Assembly (NCBI GenBank): GCA_964640085.1
Contig: CAZXFA010000027.1
Coordinates: 1-35,165 of the forward strand
Direction of reading: 5' to 3'
DNA length: 35,165 nt
DNA from: CAZXFA01 sp964640085
GTDB taxonomy: Bacteria; Actinomycetota; UBA4738; HRBIN12
A program made the position numbers and the translations under genes. Below the pieces are notes generated by a model. That model was not told the origin of the DNA. It saw only the letters and a list, made by a program, of their open reading frames with translations, and searched no databases. Of the stretch, positions 16,303 through 23,750 are shown one piece after another. Positions within the stretch are counted from its first letter, which is position 1, and every line of letters starts with the position of its first letter.

Positions 16303-18666
16303 ATGGCGACAACGGAGAAGCTCGTCGGTCAGCCGGTCCTCCGCAAGGAGGATGCGGAGTTCCTCACCGGGCAGGCCAGATACACGGACGATCTCGTCGT
16401 CCCGGGGATGCTGTGGATGGCCGTGGTGCGCAGCCCGCACGCGCATGCCCGGGTCAAGGGTGTCGACACCTCGAAGGCCCTGGACGTTCCAGGCGTGGTG
16501 GCGGCCTTGGCGGGCTCGGACTTCGAGTGGGCCGGACCCCTGCTGATGGCGTGGCCCGTCACGCAGGACATCAACAACCCCCCCCACTTCCCGCTGGCCA
16601 AGGACAAGGCGCTCTACCAGGGTGACGGGGTGGCCGTGGTCGTCGCGGAGTCCCGGGCGGCCGCGCTCGACGGGGCCGAGGCGGTCTACGTGGACTACGA
16701 GGAGCTGCCGGCGGTCACCGACTCGGCCGCGGCCCTCGCCGGTGGGGCACCGATCGTGCACGAGGAGTTCGGGACCAACGCGTCCTACACGTGGAAGCTC
16801 ACGAACGGCGACGTGGAGAAGGTCTTCGCGGAAGCGCCGGTGGTCGTGAAGCAGCGGAACGTGATCCGACGGTTGATCCCCAACGCGATGGAGCCGCGGT
16901 CGATCGTGGTCGAGCCGGTCCCGGCGACGGGCCAGTTCACGATGTGGTCCTCGACCCAGATCCCGCACGTCCTGCGTACCGGGATGGCGCTGGCCACCGG
17001 GATCCCGGAGTCCAAGCTCCGGGTGATCGCCCCGCGCGTGGGTGGGGGCTTCGGCTCCAAGCTCCAGGTCTACCCGGAGGAGGCGCTCGCGCTCGCCCTC
17101 GCGCGGCGGCTCGGGCGACCGATCAAGTGGACCGAGAGCCGGACCGAGGGGTACCTGGCCACGCACCATGGTCGGGACCAGATCCAGGACATGGAGATCG
17201 CCGCCGACCGCGACGGGAAGATCCTCGGGTTCCGGGCCCGCATCCTCGCGAACATGGGCGCCTACCTCCGGATCATCTCGCCGGGCACCCCGATCCTCGG
17301 AGCGTTCCTGTTCTGCGGCTGCTACGGGGGCCAGGCCTACGAGACGGAGTTCGTCGGGGTCTTCACCAACACCACGCCGGTCGACGCCTACCGGGGCGCG
17401 GGCCGACCCGAGTCCGCGTACGCGATCGAGCACGTCATGGATGCGCTCGCACGCGAGGTGGGCAAGGACCCGGTCGAGATCAGGCGCATGAACTTCCTGC
17501 CGCCCTTCACGGAACCGACGGCTTCGATCGGCGGCCTCACGCTCGATTCCGGCAACTACCCGGCGACGCTGGACAAGGCCCTGGAGCTCCTGGACTATGG
17601 GGGGCTTCGCAAGGATCAGGAAGCCCGTCGAGAGCGCGGCGACCGGCGACAGATCGGGATCGGGTTCTCCACCTACCTGGAGAACTGCGGCTGGGGCCCC
17701 TCGAAGATCATCGGGAACGTCCTCAGGTACGCGGGCGGCGGGTGGGAGGCGGCCACGATCCGGTGCCACCCGACGGGGAAGGTGGTCGTCGTGACGGGGA
17801 CGACGCCCCACGGCCAGGGAGGGCAGACCACGATAGCCCAGCTCGTCGCCGACGAGCTCAGTGTCGCCTTCGACGACGTGGAGGTGCTGTTCGGCGACAC
17901 GGACATCGCGCCCGCGGGCTGGGACACGTACGGCAGCCGTGGCAACGCGGTGGGGATGCCGGCCGTCCACCGCGCCTGCCAGAAGATCGTCGAGAAGGCG
18001 CGGAAGATCGCGGCACACGAGCTGGAGGTCGCGGAGAGCGATGTCGTCTTCGAGGAGGGGAAGTTCTCCGTGCGTGGTGCTCCCGACGTGACGCGGACGA
18101 TCGCCTCGCTCGCGTTCTCGTCCTGGACCGGGCACAACCTCCCCGAGGGGTTGGAGCCGGGCTTGGAGGCCTCGGCCTTCTTCGACCCGCAGAACCTGGT
18201 GTTCCCGTTCGGGGCCCACATCTGCGTCGTCGAGGTCGACATGGACACCGGGAAGGCGGAGATCGCGAAGTACGTCGCCGTCGACGACGTGGGCATCATC
18301 ATCAACCCGCAGATAGTGGACGGCCAGGTGGTGGGCGGGGTCGTGCAGGGGATCGCGGAGTCGCTGTTCGAGGAGGCGATCTACGACGAGCATGGGAACC
18401 TCACCACGTCGTCGATGACCCAGTACCTCGTCCCCGCCGCCTCGGAGATGCCCGAGGTGGTCGTGGGCCGGCACGAGACGCCCTCCACGACGAACGAGCT
18501 GGGGGTCAAGGGGGTGGGGGAGACGGGGACGATCGCGTCGCCGCCCGCCGTCATGAACGCGGTCGTGGACGCGCTCTCCCACCTCGGCGTTACGGACGTG
18601 GAGCGCCCGGCCACGCCGGAGCGCATCTGGAGCGCTATCCAGCGGGCGAAGGGAGGTGCGGCATGA
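16303..18666 (+). CDS. Form II CoxL-like molybdenum hydroxylase large subunit
   Basis: 787 residues of the xanthine oxidase/CO dehydrogenase large-subunit family. The active-site loop reads AYRGAGR (residues 362-368), the form II signature without the copper-binding cysteine, so true CO oxidation is doubtful. Cofactor motifs are present: RVGGGFGSKLQVYPEE, TPHGQGGQTTIAQ and GVKGVGETGTIASPP with the catalytic Glu. The start ATG 16303 lies 13 bp after the small subunit with a GGAGGGTCCGGAG stretch before it. It overlaps the next gene by ATGA. Substrate unknown; relatives include hydroxylases of purines, nicotinate and aldehydes. Confidence 0.92.
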   Translation: MATTEKLVGQPVLRKEDAEFLTGQARYTDDLVVPGMLWMAVVRSPHAHARVKGVDTSKALDVPGVVAALAGSDFEWAGPLLMAWPVTQDINNPPHFPLAKDKALYQGDGVAVVVAESRAAALDGAEAVYVDYEELPAVTDSAAALAGGAPIVHEEFGTNASYTWKLTNGDVEKVFAEAPVVVKQRNVIRRLIPNAMEPRSIVVEPVPATGQFTMWSSTQIPHVLRTGMALATGIPESKLRVIAPRVGGGFGSKLQVYPEEALALALARRLGRPIKWTESRTEGYLATHHGRDQIQDMEIAADRDGKILGFRARILANMGAYLRIISPGTPILGAFLFCGCYGGQAYETEFVGVFTNTTPVDAYRGAGRPESAYAIEHVMDALAREVGKDPVEIRRMNFLPPFTEPTASIGGLTLDSGNYPATLDKALELLDYGGLRKDQEARRERGDRRQIGIGFSTYLENCGWGPSKIIGNVLRYAGGGWEAATIRCHPTGKVVVVTGTTPHGQGGQTTIAQLVADELSVAFDDVEVLFGDTDIAPAGWDTYGSRGNAVGMPAVHRACQKIVEKARKIAAHELEVAESDVVFEEGKFSVRGAPDVTRTIASLAFSSWTGHNLPEGLEPGLEASAFFDPQNLVFPFGAHICVVEVDMDTGKAEIAKYVAVDDVGIIINPQIVDGQVVGGVVQGIAESLFEEAIYDEHGNLTTSSMTQYLVPAASEMPEVVVGRHETPSTTNELGVKGVGETGTIASPPAVMNAVVDALSHLGVTDVERPATPERIWSAIQRAKGGAA

Positions 18667-19490
18667 TCCCGGCGCCGTTCGAGTACGCCCGAGCGGGGTC
18701 GGTGGACGAGGCGATCCGGCTCCTCTCCGACCACGCCGACGCCAAGATCATCGCCGGCGGGCACTCGCTGCTGCCGCTGATGCGACTGCGTCTGGCTCGG
18801 CCTTCGATGCTCGTGGACGTGAGCCGCCTGGAGGACCTGAAGTACGTCCGCGAGGACGGCGACCGGGTCGCGATCGGGGCCCTCACCCGGCACCACGACG
18901 TCGCGAACAGCGAGGTGCTCCAGGAGGTGTGTCCCATCGTGGCCTACGCCGCGAGCGGGATCGGCGACCCGCAGGTCCGCCACGTGGGGACGATCGGTGG
19001 TTCGGTCGCTCACGCGGACCCGGCCTCGGACATGCCCTCGGTCCTCCTGGCCCTGGGAGCCGAGCTCGCGGTCCGCGGGGCGGGAGGGGCCACGCGGACG
19101 GTGCCCGCGGCGGACTTCTTCCGTGGGCTGTTCGAACCCGACCTGGCGTCGGACGAGGTGCTGACCGAGATCAGGGTCCCCAAGACCCTCGGGCGCGGGT
19201 GGAGCTACTTGAAGTTCCACCGGCGGGCCCAGGACTGGGCGCTCGTCGGCGTGGCGGCGCTCACCGGGAACGGGGGGCCGGCGGTCGCCCTCACCAACAT
19301 GGGCGATCGGCCGCTGCGGGCCACCGGCGTGGAGGAGGCCCTTGCCGGTGGGGCAGACCCGGCGGCCGCCTCCGGGCGCGCTGCCGAGGGGACCAGCCCT
19401 CCGAGCGATACGTTCGCGAGCGCAGAGTACCGTCATGAGCTGGTGAAGGTGCTCGTCCGGCGGGCGCTCGAGGAGGCGATGGCGCGCTAG
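18663..19490 (+). CDS. Molybdenum hydroxylase FAD subunit (form II CoxM-like)
   Basis: 275 residues of the FAD-binding subunit family. AGGHSLLPLMRLR replaces the AGGQS motif of CoxM, and TIGGSVAHADPASDMPS is the second FAD contact. The C-terminal flavoprotein domain ends VLVRRALEEAMAR. The start ATG 18663 overlaps the large-subunit stop as ATGA. Last gene of the small-large-medium set; 84 bp separate it from mscS, which has its own promoter. Confidence 0.92.
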   Translation: MIPAPFEYARAGSVDEAIRLLSDHADAKIIAGGHSLLPLMRLRLARPSMLVDVSRLEDLKYVREDGDRVAIGALTRHHDVANSEVLQEVCPIVAYAASGIGDPQVRHVGTIGGSVAHADPASDMPSVLLALGAELAVRGAGGATRTVPAADFFRGLFEPDLASDEVLTEIRVPKTLGRGWSYLKFHRRAQDWALVGVAALTGNGGPAVALTNMGDRPLRATGVEEALAGGADPAAASGRAAEGTSPPSDTFASAEYRHELVKVLVRRALEEAMAR

Positions 19491-19538
19491 GCGAGGAGCG
19501 GCCATCTGTGGAGATGGTGTTCGGCTGAGCGCCGAGCT

Positions 19539-19567
19539 TTGACGCTCCGGACCCGGTCTGCCTAGAT
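19539..19567 (+). promoter_or_regulatory. Promoter of the mscS-like gene
   Basis: TTGACG (19539-19544), 17-nt spacer, CTAGAT (19562-19567), then 7 nt to ATG 19575. It is the best -35/-10 pair in the window, and it favours the leaderless start 19575 over the ATG at 19566, which lies inside the -10 box. Confidence 0.6.
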
Positions 19568-19574
19568 GAGGGCC

Positions 19575-20453
19575 ATGCTGGTCGCGGCGCTCCGAGCAGC
19601 GCGGCTCGACGTCGGTCAGTGGTTCGACGACCACGGCATCCCGGTGATCATCGCCCTCGCCACGGCGATCGTGCTCTCGATCGTGCTCAAGCTCGTCGTC
19701 CGACGGTTCCGACGCAAGCTCGAGGGCAGCACGCTCTCGACCCAGGAGCTGAACCTCCAGCGGATCGCCACCCTCACCGGTGCGCTCTCGACGGCCGGGG
19801 TCGTCCTGATCTGGACCGTCGCGATCCTGGTGATCCTCGGGAACCTGAACGTCACGCTCGGCCCGTTGCTCGCCTCCGCGGGCGTGGTCGGCGTCGCGCT
19901 GGGGTTCGGCGCGCAGTCGATCGTCCGCGACACCCTGTCCGGGTTCTTCATCCTGCTCGAGAACCAGTTCGGCGTGGGCGACGTGGTCGAGCTCCAGACC
20001 ACGGCGAATCCGGTCACGGGGAAGGTGGTGGGCCTGACGCTGCGGGTGACCACCCTCCGCGCGTTCGACGGCGCGCTCCACCTGGTCCCGAACGGCAACA
20101 TCCAGCTGGTGAGCAACAGGTCCCGCGGCTGGGCCCGGGCGATCGTCGACGTCCGAGTGGCCTACGGGGAGGACGTGGACCGCGTCCGGGGGCTCCTCGA
20201 CGAGCTGTTCGAGGAGCTCCGGTCCGACCCGACCCTGCGCGACTGGATCCGCGAGGGCCCGAGCGTGCTCGGGGTGGACCAGATGGCCGACTACGCGCTG
20301 GTGATCCGGGTGATCGCCGACACCCGCCCCTCCAAGCGCTGGGACACCGAGCGTCAGCTCCGCGAACGGATCGCTCGCCGTCTCGACTCGGAGGGGATCA
20401 AGGTCCCGCTGCCGCCCACCGTGCTGCCCAGGTCAGGGGAGCCGACCCCGTAG
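19575..20453 (+). CDS. mscS: Small-conductance mechanosensitive channel (MscS family)
   Basis: 292 residues. Membrane segments at about 18-40 (IPVIIALATAIVLSIVLKLVV) and 65-88 (LSTAGVVLIWTVAILVILG), then the pore-lining helix with the Gly/Ala pattern GPLLASAGVVGVALGFGAQSIVRD, the LSGFFILLENQFGVGDVVEL beta-domain entry, and a cytoplasmic cage with VPNGNIQLVSNRSRGW. This is the compact MscS layout. It releases solutes during osmotic down-shock. It is not an obvious part of CO oxidation; it stands between the form II set and coxD with its own promoter. Confidence 0.9.
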   Translation: MLVAALRAARLDVGQWFDDHGIPVIIALATAIVLSIVLKLVVRRFRRKLEGSTLSTQELNLQRIATLTGALSTAGVVLIWTVAILVILGNLNVTLGPLLASAGVVGVALGFGAQSIVRDTLSGFFILLENQFGVGDVVELQTTANPVTGKVVGLTLRVTTLRAFDGALHLVPNGNIQLVSNRSRGWARAIVDVRVAYGEDVDRVRGLLDELFEELRSDPTLRDWIREGPSVLGVDQMADYALVIRVIADTRPSKRWDTERQLRERIARRLDSEGIKVPLPPTVLPRSGEPTP

Positions 20454-20480
20454 GCTCGCACCGGACCCCACGCTTCCGGC

Positions 20481-20486
20481 TACCCT
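20481..20486 (+). promoter_or_regulatory. -10 box for leaderless coxD
   Basis: TACCCT, then 7 nt (GCACGGG), then ATG 20494. There is no ribosome site for coxD. Confidence 0.5.
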
Positions 20487-20493
20487 GCACGGG

Positions 20494-21375
20494 ATGAGCG
20501 GTCTGCCCTTCGACTCGGTGGAGGAGCTGCAGGAGGCCCTGGTCCGCGAGCACTACCTCGCCGACCGCGGGCTGGCCACCGCGATCTACCTCGCGGTCTC
20601 GCTGGACAAGCCGTTGCTGCTCGAAGGCGAGGCCGGGGTGGGCAAGACCGAGGTCGCCAAGGTGCTCGCCTCGCTGCTGGACCGGGAGCTGATCCGTTTG
20701 CAGTGCTACGAGGGTATCGACGCGTCCCAGGCTCTGTACGAGTGGAACTACTCCAAGCAGCTCATCGCGGTCCGCGCGATGCAGGACGTGACGGCCGAGG
20801 CGCACGTGCAGGACCTGTTCGGCCCCGAGTTCCTGGTGGAGCGCCCCCTGCTCGCCGCGATCCGGGCGGGCAGCCGGTCCGTGCTGCTGGTGGACGAGCT
20901 GGACCGCGGCGACGACGAGTTCGAGGCCTTCCTGCTGGAGATCCTGTCCGAGTTCGCGGTCACGATCCCCGAGATCGGGCGGATCGCCGCCGAGGAGCCC
21001 CCGGCGGTGATCGTGACCTCGAACCGGACGCGCGAGCTCCACGACGCGCTGAAGCGTCGGTGCCTGTACCACTGGATCGACCATCCGGCGGTCGATCGCG
21101 AGGTGCAGATCGTCCGCGCCCGCGCGCCGGAGGTCCCCGAGGCGCTCGCCCGCGACGTCGCCACGGCCGTGAACCGGCTCCGCGCGTTCGACATCGCCAA
21201 GCGCCCCGGTGTGGCCGAGACGATCGACTGGGCTCACGCCCTGGCGTTCCTCGGCATCGATCGTCTAGACCAGGAGACCGCGGCCGCCACGCTCGGGTCG
21301 GTGCTGAAGGACCACGACGACCAGCAGCTCGCCGCCGAGCGCCTGGCCGAGGTCGTGGGCGATGGCGGGTCCTGA
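20494..21375 (+). CDS. coxD: MoxR-type AAA+ ATPase, CoxD-like CO dehydrogenase maturation factor
   Basis: 293 residues. Walker A GEAGVGKT at residues 45-52, Walker B VLLVDELDR, sensor-like VIVTSNRTREL and the arginine region LKRRCLYHW identify a MoxR AAA+ ATPase. The CYEGID...YEWNY segment is typical of the CoxD branch. CoxD is reported to act in sulfuration and copper insertion at the Mo-Cu site of CO dehydrogenase. Its stop overlaps the coxE start by 14 nt, the usual MoxR/VWA pairing. Confidence 0.88.
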   Translation: MSGLPFDSVEELQEALVREHYLADRGLATAIYLAVSLDKPLLLEGEAGVGKTEVAKVLASLLDRELIRLQCYEGIDASQALYEWNYSKQLIAVRAMQDVTAEAHVQDLFGPEFLVERPLLAAIRAGSRSVLLVDELDRGDDEFEAFLLEILSEFAVTIPEIGRIAAEEPPAVIVTSNRTRELHDALKRRCLYHWIDHPAVDREVQIVRARAPEVPEALARDVATAVNRLRAFDIAKRPGVAETIDWAHALAFLGIDRLDQETAAATLGSVLKDHDDQQLAAERLAEVVGDGGS

Positions 21376-22525
21376 GACCCGGGCGCTCGACCGCCTGATC
21401 GGTTTCGGCCGCGAGCTGCGCCGGCGGGGGCTCCCGGTCGGGACCGGTCGGATCGTGACGTTCTGCCGCGCCACGGCGGCGCTCGGTCCCCTGGACCGGA
21501 CCGATCTGTACTGGGCCGCGCGCTCGTCGCTGATCTCGCGTCCGGAGGACCAGCAGGCCTTCGACGAGGCGTTCGAGCAGTGGTTCCGCCGGGGGATCGG
21601 CGTGGAGCTCGACCTGCCCGTTCCCGCCACCGAGGCGCTCGAAGGTGCGGAGACCGAAGAGCTCCCGGACGGGTTGGTGGTGGAGGAGGAGCGCGTCGTC
21701 GCCCGCGAGTGGCGTGCGATCCGGGACGAGGACGAGACCGAGGGAGAGGCCGCCGTCCGCCTGATCGCTAGCGCGGTCGAGGTCCTGCGCGAGAAGTCCT
21801 TCGGCGAGCTGACGGACGAGGAACGCCTGCGGGTCGCCCATCTGATCCGACGGCTCTCGGTCCTGGTCCCGATCCGCCGGACCCGCCGCTTCCGGCCGGC
21901 GCCGACGGGTCCGCGGTTCGACCTGAGGCGGACGCTGCGGCGCTCGTTGCGAACCCAGGGGGAGCCGTTCCATCGATCGTGGCGCGATCGCGGGAGCCGC
22001 GCGCGCCCCCTGGTGCTGATCCTGGACATCTCGGGCTCGATGGCTCCCTACTCGCGGGCGCTGCTGCAGTTCGCCTTCGCGGCGATGGCGGCCGGTCGGA
22101 AGGTCGAGGTCTTCTGCTTCGGGACGCGGCTCACGCGGGTCACCCGCACCCTGCGGACCAAGGACCCGGACCGCGCGATCCACGATATCGGGCGACAGGT
22201 CGCCGACTGGGAGGGCGGCACGCGGATCGGGGAGTCGCTCAAGAGCTTGCTCGAAGGGTGGAGTCAGCGGGCGGCGCTCCGGGGGAGCATCGCGGTGATC
22301 TGCTCCGACGGGCTCGAACGCGGCGAGCCGGGTCTGCTGCGGGAGCAGATGGCCAAGCTCCGTCGTCTCGTCCACCGGATCGTCTGGGTCAACCCCCTGA
22401 AGGGCAGCCCTCGGTACGAGCCGCTGGCCCGGGGGATGGCGGCGGCCCTGCCGTCGATCGACGTGTTCCTCCCGGGGCACAACCTCGAGAGCCTCGAGGA
22501 CCTGGCGCGCGTGCTGGGCGACTGA
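21362..22525 (+). CDS. coxE: VWA-domain protein, CoxE-like
   Basis: 387 residues. An N-terminal region rich in Arg/Glu (LIGFGRELRRRGLPVGTGR start, typical of CoxE) leads to a von Willebrand A domain with a complete MIDAS DISGSM (D222, S224, S226), then VFCFGTRLTRVTRTL, GGTRIGESL and CSDGLERGEP. MoxR ATPases act with VWA partners on substrate enzymes; the pair here would mature CO dehydrogenase. Start ATG 21362 lies within the coxD end. Cytoplasmic, without signal or membrane segment. Confidence 0.88.
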   Translation: MAGPETRALDRLIGFGRELRRRGLPVGTGRIVTFCRATAALGPLDRTDLYWAARSSLISRPEDQQAFDEAFEQWFRRGIGVELDLPVPATEALEGAETEELPDGLVVEEERVVAREWRAIRDEDETEGEAAVRLIASAVEVLREKSFGELTDEERLRVAHLIRRLSVLVPIRRTRRFRPAPTGPRFDLRRTLRRSLRTQGEPFHRSWRDRGSRARPLVLILDISGSMAPYSRALLQFAFAAMAAGRKVEVFCFGTRLTRVTRTLRTKDPDRAIHDIGRQVADWEGGTRIGESLKSLLEGWSQRAALRGSIAVICSDGLERGEPGLLREQMAKLRRLVHRIVWVNPLKGSPRYEPLARGMAAALPSIDVFLPGHNLESLEDLARVLGD

Positions 22526-22619
22526 GCCGCGGCCCTCGCACCACCTTGACGCGACCCTCGGACGAGGGATACACCCTGTCCATCGTGGCCGGGAGCGGCC
22601 GGCGAAGGAAGGGGGCCCC

Positions 22620-23000
22620 ATGGCGACCGATCTGTCCGTGTCCGTGGAGGATCGCCCGGGTGCGCTGGCGTCGATCGGCGAGGCTCTCGGCAACGGGGGG
22701 GTGAACATCTTGGGGCTGGCCGCGCTCGGCGGTCACGGCGGTGGGCACGTCCACCTGCTGGTGGAGGATGGTGAGGCCGCCCGCTCTGCGCTCGAGGCGG
22801 CCGGCTCCGCCGTCGAGGCCACGCGCGAGGCGGTCGAGATGGACGTCGCCGCCGAGGATCGCCCGGGCAAGCTGGGCGAGCTCGCCGGGAAGGCCGCCGA
22901 CGCCGGCGTGAACCTCGTCGCCTGCTACGTGGCGATGGGTTCGCGCCTGGTGTTCGTCGCCGACGACGCGCAGGCCCTCCGGGGGGCCCTGGGCCGGTAA
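22620..23000 (+). CDS. Small protein with two ACT-like repeats
   Basis: 126 residues, start ATG 22620 behind GGAAGGGGG. Two related halves: VEDRPGALASIGEALGNGGVNI (residues 9-30) and AEDRPGKLGELAGKAADAGVNL (about 78-99). The DRPG.L..... GVNI/L pattern marks ligand-binding ACT-type regulatory folds. No catalytic domain is attached, so it is probably a free-standing sensor or binding protein. The ligand is unknown. It converges on the DoxX gene; a weak CGGTC/GACCG hairpin (23002-23017) lies between them. Confidence 0.75.
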   Translation: MATDLSVSVEDRPGALASIGEALGNGGVNILGLAALGGHGGGHVHLLVEDGEAARSALEAAGSAVEATREAVEMDVAAEDRPGKLGELAGKAADAGVNLVACYVAMGSRLVFVADDAQALRGALGR

Positions 23001-23031
23001 CCGGTCGTGGGGGACCGTGGCTCTCCGGGGC

Positions 23032-23619
23032 TCAGGTGACCTCGCGTTCCTCCTCTCGCTCGGGAGCGAGACGGCGGACAAGCGGTCCCGGCTCCCACGG
23101 CGTGCCGAACACCGGAAGGACCCACCGGTCCAGGCCGATGTATCCGGCGTTCCGCCAGGCCAGGATCAGTAGCACCTCGAACAGGAAGAACATCGGGTTC
23201 ACCCCAGCCGAGCCCGCCAGCCCGAACGACATGGTCAGCGTGCCGCCGAGGAACGCCGCGATCCCGGTGAACAGACCGAGGATCAGGAGGATGCCGATCG
23301 TGAGCTCACCGACCGCGATGAGCTTGGCCAGCCAGGGATAGGCATCGCTCGCGATCCACCTCAGGAACGCCGCGTACCAGCCGTAGTTGACCGGCGGGTG
23401 GTCGCCCTGGGTGAGCTCCGTAGAGGCGAAGGTGGCGAACCCCCGCAAGGCCTCCCCCGAGGACATCCAGGCGGGATCGTTCACCTTGTCCCACCCCGAT
23501 TGGGCCCACTGGTAGCCGAAGTAGACCCGGACCACGAGCCAGATCCACGCCGCCCCAGCCGAGGCGAAGAGCCAGCGCGAAAAGCCCGGCTCCTCGAACC
23601 GCAGCGCGTCGGTGGCCAT
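23032..23619 (-). CDS. DoxX-family membrane protein
   Basis: 195 residues with about four hydrophobic segments: ASAGAAWIWLVVRVYFGYQW, LAKLIAVGELTIGILLILGL, GIAAFLGGTLTMSFGLAG, and NPMFFLFEVLLILAW, typical of the DoxX/TQO small-subunit superfamily. The start ATG 23619 follows GGAAGGGAAG. Conserved marks seen: R-x-Y-F-G-Y-Q-W-A-x-S-G-W-x-K and GELTIGILL. Relatives include subunits of thiosulfate:quinone oxidoreductase and many uncharacterised proteins, so a redox role in the membrane is only possible. Confidence 0.85.
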   Translation of the reverse strand: MATDALRFEEPGFSRWLFASAGAAWIWLVVRVYFGYQWAQSGWDKVNDPAWMSSGEALRGFATFASTELTQGDHPPVNYGWYAAFLRWIASDAYPWLAKLIAVGELTIGILLILGLFTGIAAFLGGTLTMSFGLAGSAGVNPMFFLFEVLLILAWRNAGYIGLDRWVLPVFGTPWEPGPLVRRLAPEREEEREVT

Positions 23620-23750
23620 CGGTATCACTTCCCTTCCGCGGGTCGATCCATCCATCCTGCCGCGCCGGTGCGCGGATCCGCAACCATCCGACCGTGGGTT
23701 AGGGTGGATGGGCGGAGCTCGCCCGGTCCGGCGACGAGTGGGGGTATGGG

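Noticed and set aside
16240..18582. Long open frame on the minus strand opposite the form II large subunit
   Set aside because: High-GC shadow frame; its translation is rich in Arg, His, Asp and Val with no recognisable domain, while the plus strand carries an intact molybdenum hydroxylase.
23002..23017. Hairpin CGGTC/GACCG as a terminator between the ACT and DoxX genes
   Set aside because: Only 5 bp with a 6-nt loop and no T-tract, much weaker than the two stems at 4859 and 7103; left as a weak possibility.
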